This document shows, piece after piece, positions 39,301 through 53,100 of a stretch of DNA of 64,000 nt. Origin of the DNA: Microplitis mediator (Eukaryota > Arthropoda > Insecta > Hymenoptera > Braconidae). Under the pieces are notes generated by a model, which was given only the letters and a program-made list of their open reading frames with translations, was not told the origin of the DNA and searched no databases. Numbering within the stretch: position 1 is the first letter of the stretch; each line of letters begins with the position of its first letter. The stretch covers positions 3,844,001 to 3,908,000 of the forward strand of contig NC_079970.1 of assembly GCF_029852145.1 (NCBI RefSeq). Reading direction: 5' to 3'. The position numbers and the translations under genes were made by a program.

Positions 39301-40583
39301 TGTATGGGCTGGCTACAAATATATTGCGCGGTAGTTTTACAGCGTAAAAGTGTAGTCTCGTTGGACTACTGTCTGTTTGAGTAAATAAAATGAAATAAAA
39401 AGTCATAAAAATTCACTTCGATCCTTTGGTTATTTTTAACTCAATATACCTATCGTCTGTCTCTCTCTTGCTGTTGATATAATTGATTGTAAAAACACAA
39501 AAGAAAATATTTGCTGTACCGAATTTTCTTTGTAAACTTTTTCATTTAAAGTTTTTACATTACTCTCGAGTGTGTGTATTTTTTTTTCTATACTGTTTTA
39601 TAAATTTATTTATTCTGTTTTGTTTAGTGGAATAAAAACACAATAGTCAGACTGAAGAATGAATAACATGATTAACAATCTATTTTGTGAACCATACTTC
39701 ACATTACAATAAAACTTTGTATAGTTTATATTTAACGTGTGAATAATATACAACCAGAATGTGAACAGCTCACTGTAGTCTGGAATTAATTAATTTATAC
39801 TTTACCCCGAATAAGCCGGAGGGCTTATTACGGTTCGAAAAGCTCCCGAGGAGGAAACTCTCTCGGGAGTTTTCTTGCACACGGCCATAATCCGAAAAAC
39901 GTCCTTTTCAAAAATTTACATTTTACTTTAACAGTGAGCCACTCATACAACTCCGCCACCGACCGGCTCTCAATCCGCTAATGCTGATAGTGATGAAAAA
40001 GTTTAAGCCTCAGTCCGGTTTTAAACAAGAAATCCGCGGCTCGAGATAAGAAAGATATCGGGCGATTGCGTATCTTGTAGCAGCCGCTGGATTTATCACG
40101 AGTTTCCGATAAAATTTACTACTGGTGTATACACGTGTACCTGAAGATCAGAACGTTTTTCGCAGAACAAAAATAAGAAAAAAGAAATGAAAAGTAAAAA
40201 ATCTAATGGATGTAGATTTCGTAAATGTTTTACACGTCACCCGAAAATGACAGGCCACCCCCAACTACACACAAAAAAAAATTCTCGACTGAAGGTAAAT
40301 ATTCTTGATTCAAGAAAATTTTTTTGGAGACCTAAATTTTCTCAGATAAAGTAGAAATCTTCTCCAACCAAGACGAATTCTCTTGGCTCAAGAAAATCTT
40401 GACTTGGTTCCCGAAAACGTTTGTCTTCAAAAATATTTTCTTGACTCAAGATATCTGTTTTTTCTGTGTACCCCTAAATTCGCCTTTAGACACAAATTTC
40501 GTGAATTATTTTCATTTTCGTTGCGTCAAAAACGTTCCAAACTTCAGGTACATATATACACAAGCTAGTAAATTTTATATGGA

Positions 40584-40615
<32 letters not shown>

Positions 40616-43600
40616 CATTGTAGAAAAAAAATGGGATAACTGAATGTGAGAAAGGGAAGGAATTAAAAAATTGAAAACCAAGTAAAACAGAAAAAATTCA
40701 ATAGCCAAAGGTAGGGGTGGGCGCATTCATGGTTGAATAAGCTCGTATAGGTTTGACGTTATTCGTTCCGTACCGGGCGATCTTTTTTCCTTTCAACTTG
40801 TTCACGTTTCTATATACGTTGATCGCGATCGAGTTCTGTGTGGAGGCCAAGAGCAGCATGGCAGCGGGAATGCCAGCGGGAGTTTTAGAAGCAGCCAGTT
40901 GTGTGGAAATGAGAGGCCGAGAGAAGACTCGAGAGGTTTTCAATTCGACTCTGGGCATATATGCGAAATGGAAGGACCGAAAAGCGAGAAAGAATAAGTA
41001 TGGATGGTAGTAAGTACACTGAGTAAGTGAGATAGTTGACCCACTGCTCGTCAACTCGTTCTTTTTACTGATCCCGCCAAAATAGAGAGAACGCAATATA
41101 AAATATGTTGGAGAAGATGTGTGTATATGTGTGTGGGTGTATGCGGACCTATTGGGTCGAACCTGGAGAAGGTGTAGATGAGGATTGGTGGAAGGGTAGC
41201 GGCGATAGTGTTGGAAAAAGGCAGCCTCGCTCGATACACCAGCCGGAAATGCATTCAGATGGCATTGCTCCCGCCGTAATGCCAAGTGTGAGTGCATTGG
41301 AATAAAAAATGGGTGAATAAAAAATAAAATATAAAAAATAAAAATAGAGAGAATAAATACACTGAGAATCTGATACTTCTGGCATGCTAAAAGTAATGAT
41401 TTAGCTGTGAAACACGAGGCAGTATGTGCGACTGAAAAAGAGACGCAACCGCCGTGAAATACGATAAATTTGCATGAGGTAAAGCGGAAAGTCAGAAGTC
41501 TCATGTGCTTGACTTGCTCTTTTATCTTATTTTTTTTTTCTTTCTCTGTATTGTTTTTCTCTTTTTTTTATATCTCTGTATCCTTTAGTATAGCAAAGGA
41601 TTTTAAATTCGACAGATCTCATTTCGTCTGCCCGTGTCTGGTCTCGTTACGTCACGTCACTGAGGACAACAAACGAAGCAGAAAGCAGCTTTGTGCTTAT
41701 GTATGTGAGGAACATGTGTGCGTTTGTATGTTTTATAGATTGCCCGATGTTGGATCCTACGTAAGGCACCGACGTCCAGCCGTGTGACACGTCGTAAACT
41801 CCAGGTGTGTTGCACACCCTCACCAGGACATCACGAATACAAGAAGAGGATAAACAACCACGAGAATGGGTTTAAATTTTATCGTTACGGGTCACGAACA
41901 TGCTCTTTCCGTCGTGCTTGCGCTGCATTAAGCGATTAAAATGTGTAACATAGTCGGTTAGCTAGAGCACACGATCTTACGTGAGTAATTAATACCATTT
42001 GTTTGATGAATACTCTTTTGTTATAATAATAATTATTATTATTTTGGTTTATTAAATCTTATTTACAGCACAGAGCATTTATTCCGGTCAACTTTAATCA
42101 CTAAAATATTTTTAATTTCATTTTTTCATTTCCCCGAGTGAAATAAATATGTAGAAATTTTTTTCCCTTAACCACTTTATGTTCTGTACCTTTATCCCCT
42201 CAACGAACTCAGTGTTATATATGATATGATACATACTGTGTGACATATGATATGACCGTAGGTAAAAAAAGATAAAAAATATCGGGCACAGTGGTATGAT
42301 GTTGAGTTTTCATCGAATTGCCGTTATTACGCACTCGAGAGTGAAGTTCGCTGCAAAATTCATACGTGTATCGTCGTTTGGACAGACGGACGAACGAACG
42401 AACGGACGGACGAACCGGATGGATGAGTTTACGATGACGAAAAAAATTTATAAATGCACCCGCAGACCTCGCGTGTAAATTTTAGAATAGACTGCGTGTG
42501 TCAACAGAAATGTAACCGTTATTAACTAAAACTCATCATCGTTGGGTCGAGAAAAAAAATTTAGAAAAACACATCGACCCTTTTTTTTGCTAACGTCAAA
42601 TTGAAACAGTATAAAAATTTTATTTATATTAAACAAACGATATAAAAGGTATTTAGTTGATTGAAGTATTTTGTAAAATTGAATTTCCGGCGATAAAAAA
42701 TAAAATAACAAATAAAATATTTTTTTTTACGGCTTTAAGGTTTAAATTTTATGAGTTAAAAGATTGCTGGGAGTATAAAATATAAACAGGCGGCGTGAAA
42801 TTTTAAGTTAAATAAAGTTTGAGTAGATAATAAAACCCCGCAATGACCAATAACTAAAAATAATAAAATTAATACCACAACAATGTATTAATAGTAAAAA
42901 AAAAATTATATAGGAAAATAATTAGCGAATATCGATTATTTACGTTAAATAGTTGAGGCTTACGGTAAAGTTTTTTAATATAAAAAAATGTGTGGATGTT
43001 TTAATATAAAACCGGAGCGAAGGAATAAAGTATGAAAAGTGTTAATTGAGATGAAATAAAGTAAATGAAAGCCGAAAAAAATGAGCTACTGAGCATTAAT
43101 TAACTCGTCCTTATTTCTTGCCAATTCCTAAGGGGAGTGAAAAGTTTTAATTGAATTTAAAATATTAATATCACGAGTCTGTATATCACGCAGTTGGGAG
43201 ATTAGTGTACTAGACGCTATCCACTCGTTTCATCGACACTTGACGTCCCCCTTAACGTAGAGTGAGTGAGTGAGTAACAGAGAGAGGAAGAGAGAGTGAA
43301 TGTCCTCAACAGCAGAGTAGCAGCAGCAAGCCAAGCCCCGGCAACACACGCCTTTGTCCTTTGACGCTTAATTAATTAACTAATTAATGAAAAAAATTTC
43401 TTTGAGTATTAAACACGTAATCTCTGTGATACATTATAAAGAACTCGGATAATTTACCTGTTTTTAAATTGTTAAGATGAGTTAATTCTGTTAATTTATA
43501 TAGCAGACGAGTACTGGGTCTAATTAATTTAATTTAATAATTTTAAAAGGACGCGCATGTATATAAATATTTTATTTGTTAATGGAAAGTTATATGGAGT

Positions 43601-46600
43601 GGTAATGTTGTCTATGATTTGTCGTTTGCGGATTAACTGACAAACTATGTTAGAATTTCAGTGAATGCCGGGGCTCGATTTACCTCGAGAAATGCCATTC
43701 AAATGTACAACTAAAGACGATACCCACCGACACAAGATGAGAATGGGACGAAAGAGATAGAGGCAGATAGAGAGAGTTAGTAAGTTAGTGAGGGAGTGGA
43801 GTATATGAAAAGGAGCTTGATGTATATAAACGTCTGAGTAACTTGGCTGAAACTTGAAATCAAAGCAAATATAGTGAAATTACCCTTAGGGGGTCAGTTG
43901 TCTCATTTCGCTGTCTCTCCTCGACTCCAACATCTACATGAATATGTATACAAATATATGGATGTATATATGTGGATATATACAGCTATACTGTATAGAA
44001 CAAGCAATATTACCACCGCGAAACTCGATTGCCGCGAGTTACGTACCAACTGTTTACATCCAGCTGATAAATTAGCCGACGATACATTAACCCGAATTAT
44101 TAGACGATTGAGTTATATATTCCTGTTTTTAAACCTGACCGAATCTACTATAATTACATATATATATTAAATATTTAATTTAACTATTTTAATTTTGAAT
44201 ACGTTGCTCATGTAAATATTTGTAATTGTGAATATTAAATTCCATGTATTTGAATATTTGTTTAAAATAAAATAAAAAAATTCTGCATTAAATTTCATCA
44301 GGATGATTTAAATATTTATCCGAAAATTGATTCTATGAATTTATTAAAAATGCGTATTTTCTATACCGACAAATTTATCGTTTAATTATTCAATTTATTT
44401 TTAAATATTTTCATGAGTGAATAATAAAATATATGTGGGTACACATAATTTAAAAAAATAATTTGGAGATTCTATAAAGAAATAAGTGGGTGATAAAACA
44501 GTAATTAGCAAATACAAACGGTGATTAAAGCAATTAACGACAGGGTTCACTAGGCCAGAGTAAATGATCCGTAATTAACGATCATTGTTTGTACTGCCGT
44601 GGAAAATAGATAAAAAAAAAATAAAATAAAGTAAAAATCGAACGAGAGAAAAACAATAGCAAGTAGAAAAGTTAAACGGGTGGCGAGCCAACCGCACGCT
44701 CTCATGGTTCGTAAAATTTCCATCAGGAATATACGGGTCGTATTCTCGGTTGCACGATTTGGCCGGTCAACAGTTATGTATATCGATGGTTACATGCCAG
44801 AGAAAGACAGAATACAGATAATGTCTATGTATATAAATATACATATGTACATAATACACATATACGATACAGACTATATATATATAAACAGGACTCTTGC
44901 GGTCTTTCTCTCTCATAACAACCCCGACGACCCGAATATTACCGTGCGCGGACCCTGTGACCTCCTCACAACGAAATATTCCCAACTAAAACCTCCAGCG
45001 CACATATATAGACACACACACACACACTCACCCCCTTTGTGTTTAACCCCCGCTGCGCTTCCGACGCTAATGCGCGCGTAATTTCCGCGAGGTAAATCTC
45101 TTCATCTGGCTCAGTGCGGTGAATAGCGGGCATCGGTGCATTATTTTAATCCAGGCCAGCATAAACAAAACCCAGGCTTATTTGCGATTCGATCGCATAC
45201 GAATATATTAATGCTGTTTATTGACACTGTATCGAATATTACGTGTGCTCGATATCGCGCTAACACGAGTGGACTGACGGGTAAAAAATGTTATTCCAAC
45301 TTAAATAATTTAAAAAAAAAAAACAACTAATTCGACTGATAATATTATCATTCAAAATAATAATAATGATGTTGATAATGATAAACAGGGAAATTAATAA
45401 TTAATATCGTTATCAATAATAAATATAAATATAATATATTATGTATGCGATATGGAAATTATTTTATAAACAACAATTTGTGATATGTTAGGTATGTTTG
45501 TTATTAATTAGATTTTTATATTCAATAAACCATTAATAACGCTCGGGCAGTTAATAATTAACAAGTAATTACATGGCAATACGCGATAACGATGCCGAGA
45601 GAGGAGGAAAAATATAAATACCGATGCAGGAAATAATGCAGTGTGTACCACAGCAAAAATTAAATTACTCCGGTGGTCGCATTCATTCGTTAAATTTTCC
45701 AACAAATTACACTAGGTGTGTATATGTATGTATTTATATATATATATATATATATATCTAGGATCAATTAACAAATGTTTTCATGTTAAAAGCATTCGTT
45801 CAATTATTTAGAGGGTGTATTGTCTTTTGAATTTTATATATAAATATGTATGTATATATATGTGTATGTTAATGAAAACTATATTAATCAAAGCTATATA
45901 AATAAAATAAACAATATGTATCAAAATAAAAGTATAATTTAATTCGATAAATTCAAACCCAAATATTTGTTGTTTTTGATAATTATTATTAATTAATTAT
46001 TTTAATGGATCGTTAACGGATGAAAAATATGAATAATAAATATTTGAATTATAAAATAGAGGGATTTCGTGCTCAATAAAAGTTCTGTTTAAAAATATTT
46101 TACGCCGAGAATTAAATTAATAAAAGGACAGTAATTGATTATTTAGTGATATAAATATATATGTATTTACATATATATGTTTGGAGGAAACTATCAACAC
46201 GGTTACCATTACTGGTGTAGGAAGGAATGAGCCCGCGATTATTGGTTGACTCTGGTGTCGATATTGTGGTCGCCTTTGTCGCGAATTCTCTCTTCCTTTT
46301 CAGACCGCAGCTGCTTTCCAAAGCGAACTGAAGCTCACCGAGATAATGGGTAAACGGTGGTTGGTCATTCGATTGCTGTGTGGTCGGATGATTCGATTGT
46401 TTCTGGTGATGCATCACAATAGTGAGTACCCGTGCGTACACATTCGATTCTAGTCCCGTTTAGATATAAAAGATACTTATTTTCAGAAATCTACAGACAA
46501 CTATCTACCGATCATTGATTCCTCGTGGCTTATGTGTTTCTTCGGGTATTTGCGGAGTGAACGCAGATTAAATCCGGAGTGGATGACTGTTTATTTATTT

Positions 46601-49600
46601 AATTCCTCGGAGTGAAATTTCATTCCGAAGAGGAGTTTATTTTAATATCCGAATTTCAAATCGGAGTGAATGCGGATTGAAATAAAATTACTCCCGATTT
46701 TTTACAGTGTACACGAACAGATTGGAACCTGATTGGTTACTGTACTGCACCTGACTCAGTACGATGCTGGAAAAAAATGCTCGATTGTGGTGCAGCATTT
46801 AAATATAGTAGAAACCTAAACATGGAAACCTTCTCAATAAGACAATTTATAGATAAATTAAGAAAAGTATAGATAGCCCGAACTGGGAATCGGACCCAGA
46901 CCAATATCGCGCCGAGTGCTCTACCAGTTGAGTTATCCGGCACTATACTATATTCCGTTCAATTTGATCTATAACTTATTGAGCCACACCGTCCATCGTA
47001 CGGCAATACACCATTTAAATGCAGCACCACACTGACTACTGTGGGACCTGACTGAGTCGGGTACAGAACAGTAACCAATCGGGTTCCAATCTTTCCGTGT
47101 ATTGTAAGCTACTCTTTCCTGAATACCGAGCCTATTTCACGGTAGGCATCTTAAGAGGATATGCTATCTGTGCTCTTTCCTACACACATTTAAACAAACG
47201 GGACGGTCTTTGTTGCACTTACATTAGCAAATGGAAATTTCAAATAAGCCGTTCTCAGATATAAACTGAAATTTCCGAATGAGAAGCATTTCATTCGATA
47301 AATAGTAACTTTACGCATCGAATGAAATATTTTATTCAATAATTTGGATCTTTATCTACGAAAACGGTTCATTTGAAAATCACCTATTTCACTCTCTTAA
47401 GGCCTATTGCCTCTGACGTCAGGAACTACCCCCAGCCTGTGACAAGATTCACCCCCCCTAGAGAAGGGCGAGATGGACATTGAAGCGGACGAAGAAGAGG
47501 CATTCCGACGGGGCCCTCCAAGAGGACCCAACGTGACGTCATCTAACTATTCTCACCCTTACCCTAATTATATCACTTATCATTAACTGTCCGTATTATA
47601 CGATTAGTTGTCGGGTTTAATAATGTTTAATTGTTTAATAAATATTTGCTTCTATCTACGAGCAAGTGAAATATATTGAAGTGTCCTTCTTACAGTATAC
47701 ATAAAAATAATGATGATTGTTTACCTGATTCTTTCCCTTGAGAACAAGAACGTTGGTGACTCTGCCGAACGGCATTCCCAAATTGATAATTTCAGACTCA
47801 GAAACTTCACTTGCGATATTCCGTATGTGAACTACCTTTGAAGGCTTGCCGTTGTGACTCTTGTCCAGCTTAGCCTGTTGAACATGAAACAAAAAGAATA
47901 AAAAATAAAATAACGATGAAAATAAAAATAAAAATGTAAAGTTATCCATTATTTATTAAAATGCAATTTTCGTGATCCAATAATGGTATAGAATAAAAAA
48001 ATTTTTATGCAAATATATTTCTTTTAGGCAGACTATATATTTCAATCGACTCTTGCTGCCGCAGGCGAAGTTTTCAATCACGCCTCAATCTAGTCGACTC
48101 CCCTCATACTTTAGGAACTCTTCTATGTATCGTCTTTTTTTTTTCTTCCTTTACGTTTTTAGTTTTTTTATTTATACATTTTTATTTTTAACAAAAACCA
48201 ACGCTCAAGGATATAGTCTTGAAATAGTTTTTCTCTGGGTTCTCAGTGTGTATCGTCTACGACTCATCAAGAGTTTAATCTCAAGGGATGTAAACTACGT
48301 ACAGACAAAATCTGATAAGTGCTGAGTTATAGTTCGCCATATCAACTCAGTCTATATCGATTGTCGTTGCCGTACATCAAACCGTTTTTTACTTTTTTTA
48401 ACTACATTTTTTAATCCTGTTTCCCTTTTTTATTTTTTTCTACCCATGTTTTACTTTTTATACGAGTATTTTGTTTCTGTTCGTGCTGATTTCTCGTAGG
48501 CAGACTTGTAAAAAGAATAAATAAAAATAAACTACTAGCCTTTATAACAGAGCTCAACAGGTCAGGATGCTGGCTCACCGAATTTACTGGTGTTTTGTTA
48601 TTTTTTATTTAGTTCGTTCGTTCGTTCATTTGTGTGTTTGTTTAATAAGTTAATTAATTTATTTATTTATATTTCTTTTAGTCTTTACTAAAAGTAATTA
48701 ATTTAGGTTTGTTACGTTATTACAGGGTTTAACGTTTCAAATCAACCTACGAATTAATTTACTTGCTGAGTATGTTTGGATAAATCTAATTCAACATGAA
48801 ATGAAGGGATTGAGATGCACATAGAGGTAGAGATAGAGACAGAGACAGAGACAGAGATCAATAGATAGATAGATAGAGATATTTTTCGAGCTTTTATGGT
48901 ACTCTGTCACTCTCACTTTTCGAATGGCAATCACGATGTACTTCCTCCAATTCGTGATTGTGGTCCCCAGCTTTCCCCGGCTGTCTCTTCTTCCGTGCCA
49001 CTACTAGGGCGAATGGAACTAGTGTACGCATACTACTACGTCAATTCAACCCTTTTCATCCCTGTCGATAATTGCTCATAATGGAGGCAATTCGTGGAAA
49101 ATCGATTATGGGGAAATGGTCGAGTACCGGTCGACGATAGATGTGTATGTACAGTAGAGTGACTATTCTATAGTCCGATACGTTTTTTTTTCTCACACGT
49201 ACGTAATAAAAAAAACTAAATAAAAATAATAAAAAATTTTTTTTTCAATTCAACTATCATTCGCGATATTTTCTGCATTTATCTTTTGATTGATACTCGG
49301 AATATTTTTTTTTTTTTTTACTGTTCTCTATACAAAATGTCGAAAGCATTGATAGAAATAAAAAAAGTTTAATAAAAATGTGAAAATAAAAAAAAAGGAT
49401 ATAAAAAGTATTGAAATAGAAAAATAAACATCTAAAAATTGTACATTGCATTTGTTCCTCAACCGAAATAGATTTTAAAAATATTTTGTTTTCGCGCACC
49501 CGAAGCGAACGATGATTCAATTTTCGGGCCGTAAACAATCAAAAGAACGGACGGTAACGAAACGAGAACCATTCGGTTAATTGGTCTCCGTACCCTTGGG

Positions 49601-50074
49601 GGTATGTGGCAGTGGCGAAAATAAAAAATATGACGGAAAAAAAAATTGAAGTAAATAAATAAAAAAAAAAATGTTGATAAATGAAATAAAATAAACAAAA
49701 TATTTTTATACATTTTTACAATTGGTCATACGCGGTCAAATAAAGCGCGGACGTGTGCAATCGTGTTTCATGACGTGCCGATTGTTTTTAACAAAAGAAA
49801 CAAAAATTAAAAATTTACTATTAAAATGAAAATTAAAAATAACTAGAATATATATTTGGATGAAATTAATAATACAATATAAATGAGTGCGCGTATGCTC
49901 AAGCGTTATTTATAAAATAGTTCATTGAATCGATAATAAACAAGCGTATCGTCTATTTCAATATTAATTAACGTAAATAATAAATTATTTGCTAACTGGT
50001 TTCGAAATCGTCATTATACAGCCCGTACATTCACTGACACGTGTTCTCTTTTGCGGCCCGAGTATGGTATACTG

Positions 50075-50124
<50 letters not shown>

Positions 50125-53100
50125 TTTTCCACTTTATCGCGAACGCGAGGCTTGAAAATATAGTTAATTTCACAATACGGTGAAAATAAAAATATTTTAT
50201 TAAAATTTTTAATCAAAATCAATTAAAGCAACAAATTCCATCAATTAATAATAATTAAATCTAAAACGCACGACTTCAAACATCGGCATCGAAAAAATTT
50301 GAGCTATGAATGAAAAAATTCAATTTTTTCCGATAAATTTGACAGAAGTCAATAGACGATTTAAATAATTTTTCTATAATAAATTGGCCGGGGATAAGAA
50401 TAAGCAGGAAAAATAATATTGGCAATTTAATGTCATGTATCAACGTGAAAGTAAACAATTGATTCATCTTTATCGTAGCAAATCCGTAGGATAAGCAAAG
50501 TGTCTCAAGTGTCCGTTGGAACAAGGACTTTTTTTTAACCCTCGTGTTCTATCATCCGTTGGTTGTCGTCCTCGTCTGCGCGGTCTTTATCCCGAGGTAG
50601 ATAGGCGTCACTGGTAACCCGCCGCCACACTATACCAGCTTCAGCTTCAGCTGTATTTCGCTTCTCTTACCCACCAGGGTGCCGCTTGAATTATCGGCAA
50701 AACGTCAATATGCATTACCCGACTCGTCGTTAAAGTCCAGCAACAGCACCAGTACCAGCATCACTGGCACTAACACCAGTTCTAGGATCAACACCAGCAC
50801 CAGCATCAGTACCAGTACCAGTACCAGTACCAGCCACTATTGCAGCTCACTTTGTTCCAGTTCGTCCAGCAAACCATGACCAGTAAGCTCGTTCTACAAT
50901 TCTTTTAACCATCACTCTTCTCTACTCTGCCACACAACAAATCCATTTATTCAATTAATGTTTATCTTTTTTATTTCTTCTCTAACCACCAGCTTATTCA
51001 ACGTAACAATATTACATTAAATGCGGTCTTTGTTATTATTCAGGCAAGTTATTTTTATACTTAAACTCCAGACAGCTGTCTGACGCGCATGCAACGAACT
51101 TTAATAAAACTTCCCTAATGAATACGACATTTAACGTTATGTTAAAAAAATAAAAAGTTATAAGACCGACCAAATGTAATTATGAATGAGGAAAAACAAA
51201 AAGTATTAATAAATAAGGAAGAAAAAAGCACGAGATCGAATTACCTTTTTCAAGTTACAACGTTGTAGAAATATAGTATTATTTTTCCGTCTATTTTATT
51301 CCACCTCCGGCCATTTAATTCTTTACTACAGTATAATTGTTGGATCTCTCATATAATAGTATTGTTCATGAATAAAATTTTTCTTTTACCATTTTTTTAA
51401 TGACTTTTATTTTTCTCCAGGTACTTTTTCTTCATTTATTTATTTTTTCTTTGTCTTCTCCATCTACTTCATCTACTTACAAATTTTCAGCTTTTATTTT
51501 TCTTCCTATCTATTATACTAAACTCTTAATACCGCGTACGTATAATTATTTACACAAAAGTAAATAAAAAAATATATATTGCAGTTCGTATGTACAGTTA
51601 ACGTCTTAATCCCAAATACCAGAGATACATTTACACGATGTACAAACACTGTTTTACGTCCTCTTTGGCAGTTTGAACAGAGTAATACATCCCGCATTAT
51701 ATAACTAGACACAACAATGTGTGTAGAGTATGCACTGAAAATGCAAACTTTCCGTTAACTTATACCCCAAAGATAGTTGGACAAATTTCGAGATTTAAGT
51801 GTCACCTATAAAATCTTTAACGGGCCACAATAATCTTCTGAAGCATTGGCTCTGATACGATCATCATATCATCACAAATAACCGTAACCGGGTGAGGTAA
51901 TATCACGCGTATATTATTTCAGACACGGATAATTGGACAATGGGAACTACAAACTACAATATAACTACCAGCAGTTCCCTCTATATATATATATATTTAT
52001 AATACAAGTGTCTAATACCGGTCCTAACATAACGTAATTTCGAATGTAAGTTTAAATGACAAAATGAACCCTATCCGACAATAATAATCTAATACTGCAG
52101 TTATTGAGTCAGTCTATGTAACTACAGATAGTGTACAGATTGTATGTACACACAATACAGTGGAATTACATAAACTGCTGAGGGATTTTCTGTAGTTGAG
52201 CTTGAAAGTGATACACTGACAGATAAGACCGCGCAATTAATCACCTAAGCCACACGTTCTGTTCACGTACGCACCATCCCTAACTCTATTTATGGTTATA
52301 TATATGTATATACCACATGATACAGTTTGAGTGAGAGTTTTATGTACCCACACCTGGACGTACAAACGAGACCGAGTTTGTTTGGCATTTCCCATGTCAT
52401 GTGGGTACACTGGAGTCTGGAAAGTAGACTCGAGGCTTGTGCTTCATCAATAACCGTCGAGCTTCATACATTACACTGACTATATTTATACTCCGACACA
52501 CTTTATTCTTACTTTTTTATTTAAAAATGTATAGGTGGATAGGAGATTAGCAGTGACCCTAACGTGACATTACACCGCATAATTGATTGACCAGGCTGTC
52601 AGCTATTTGCTTGGCATATAAAGAGTCATGATTTTAAAATTACATTCATCAGTTTCACATTTATTTTATTTATAAAAAATGAATTCTTTTTATTTAAATT
52701 CGGTTTTTTTATCCATTTTTTATTTCGGTGGGTGAGCAGAGGTTGTGACGATACCAAGTTTTGTGAATTTCAGTGTATACACGGTGAGATATTGTAGCGG
52801 AACATATTTTAGGTATCGATATAACTCAAATATTTGGGGAAAAGTTAATAAATCATTTTTATAGCAACTGCATCGCTAAATGGATAAGCTGACTAGCTGT
52901 TTGTTGAGGAAAAAATAATAAAAAAAAGGTATATTGATACGTCGAATACACTACGATGTGTTTGTAATCAATCAAAATCATATTTGCGTTCGGATTGTTG
53001 GCTTCTTTTTTATTGTTCTGCTAGTGGATAACTTTAATGAAACTGATTGAAAATGGATAAATGGTTGTTTTGCTATAAATATATATATGAATGAATGTAT

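Larger units (their letters stand above)
34830..47724 (-). other. heph intron between exons 2 and 3 (12.9 kb)
   Basis: The longest intron. Besides the repeats listed separately, it contains higher-GC islands at 35030-35800, 37600-38760, 40700-41900, 43100-43340 and 44640-45130, with many CU-rich and GAGA-like runs. The longest ORF of the window (40698-41504, minus) is in it but shows no domain. Nothing here could be aligned to PTB. Confidence 0.6.

Noticed and set aside
44680..45081. 133-codon + strand ORF
   Set aside because: Much of it is ATA/CACA simple sequence. No domain, and both strands are open.
46875..46942. Functional tRNA gene
   Set aside because: The anticodon stem does not pair and the acceptor has mismatches. 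It is shorter than a normal tRNA.
46737..46943. Minus-strand ORF MPDNSTGRALG...
   Set aside because: It is a translation of the tRNA-like sequence and its flank, not a protein.
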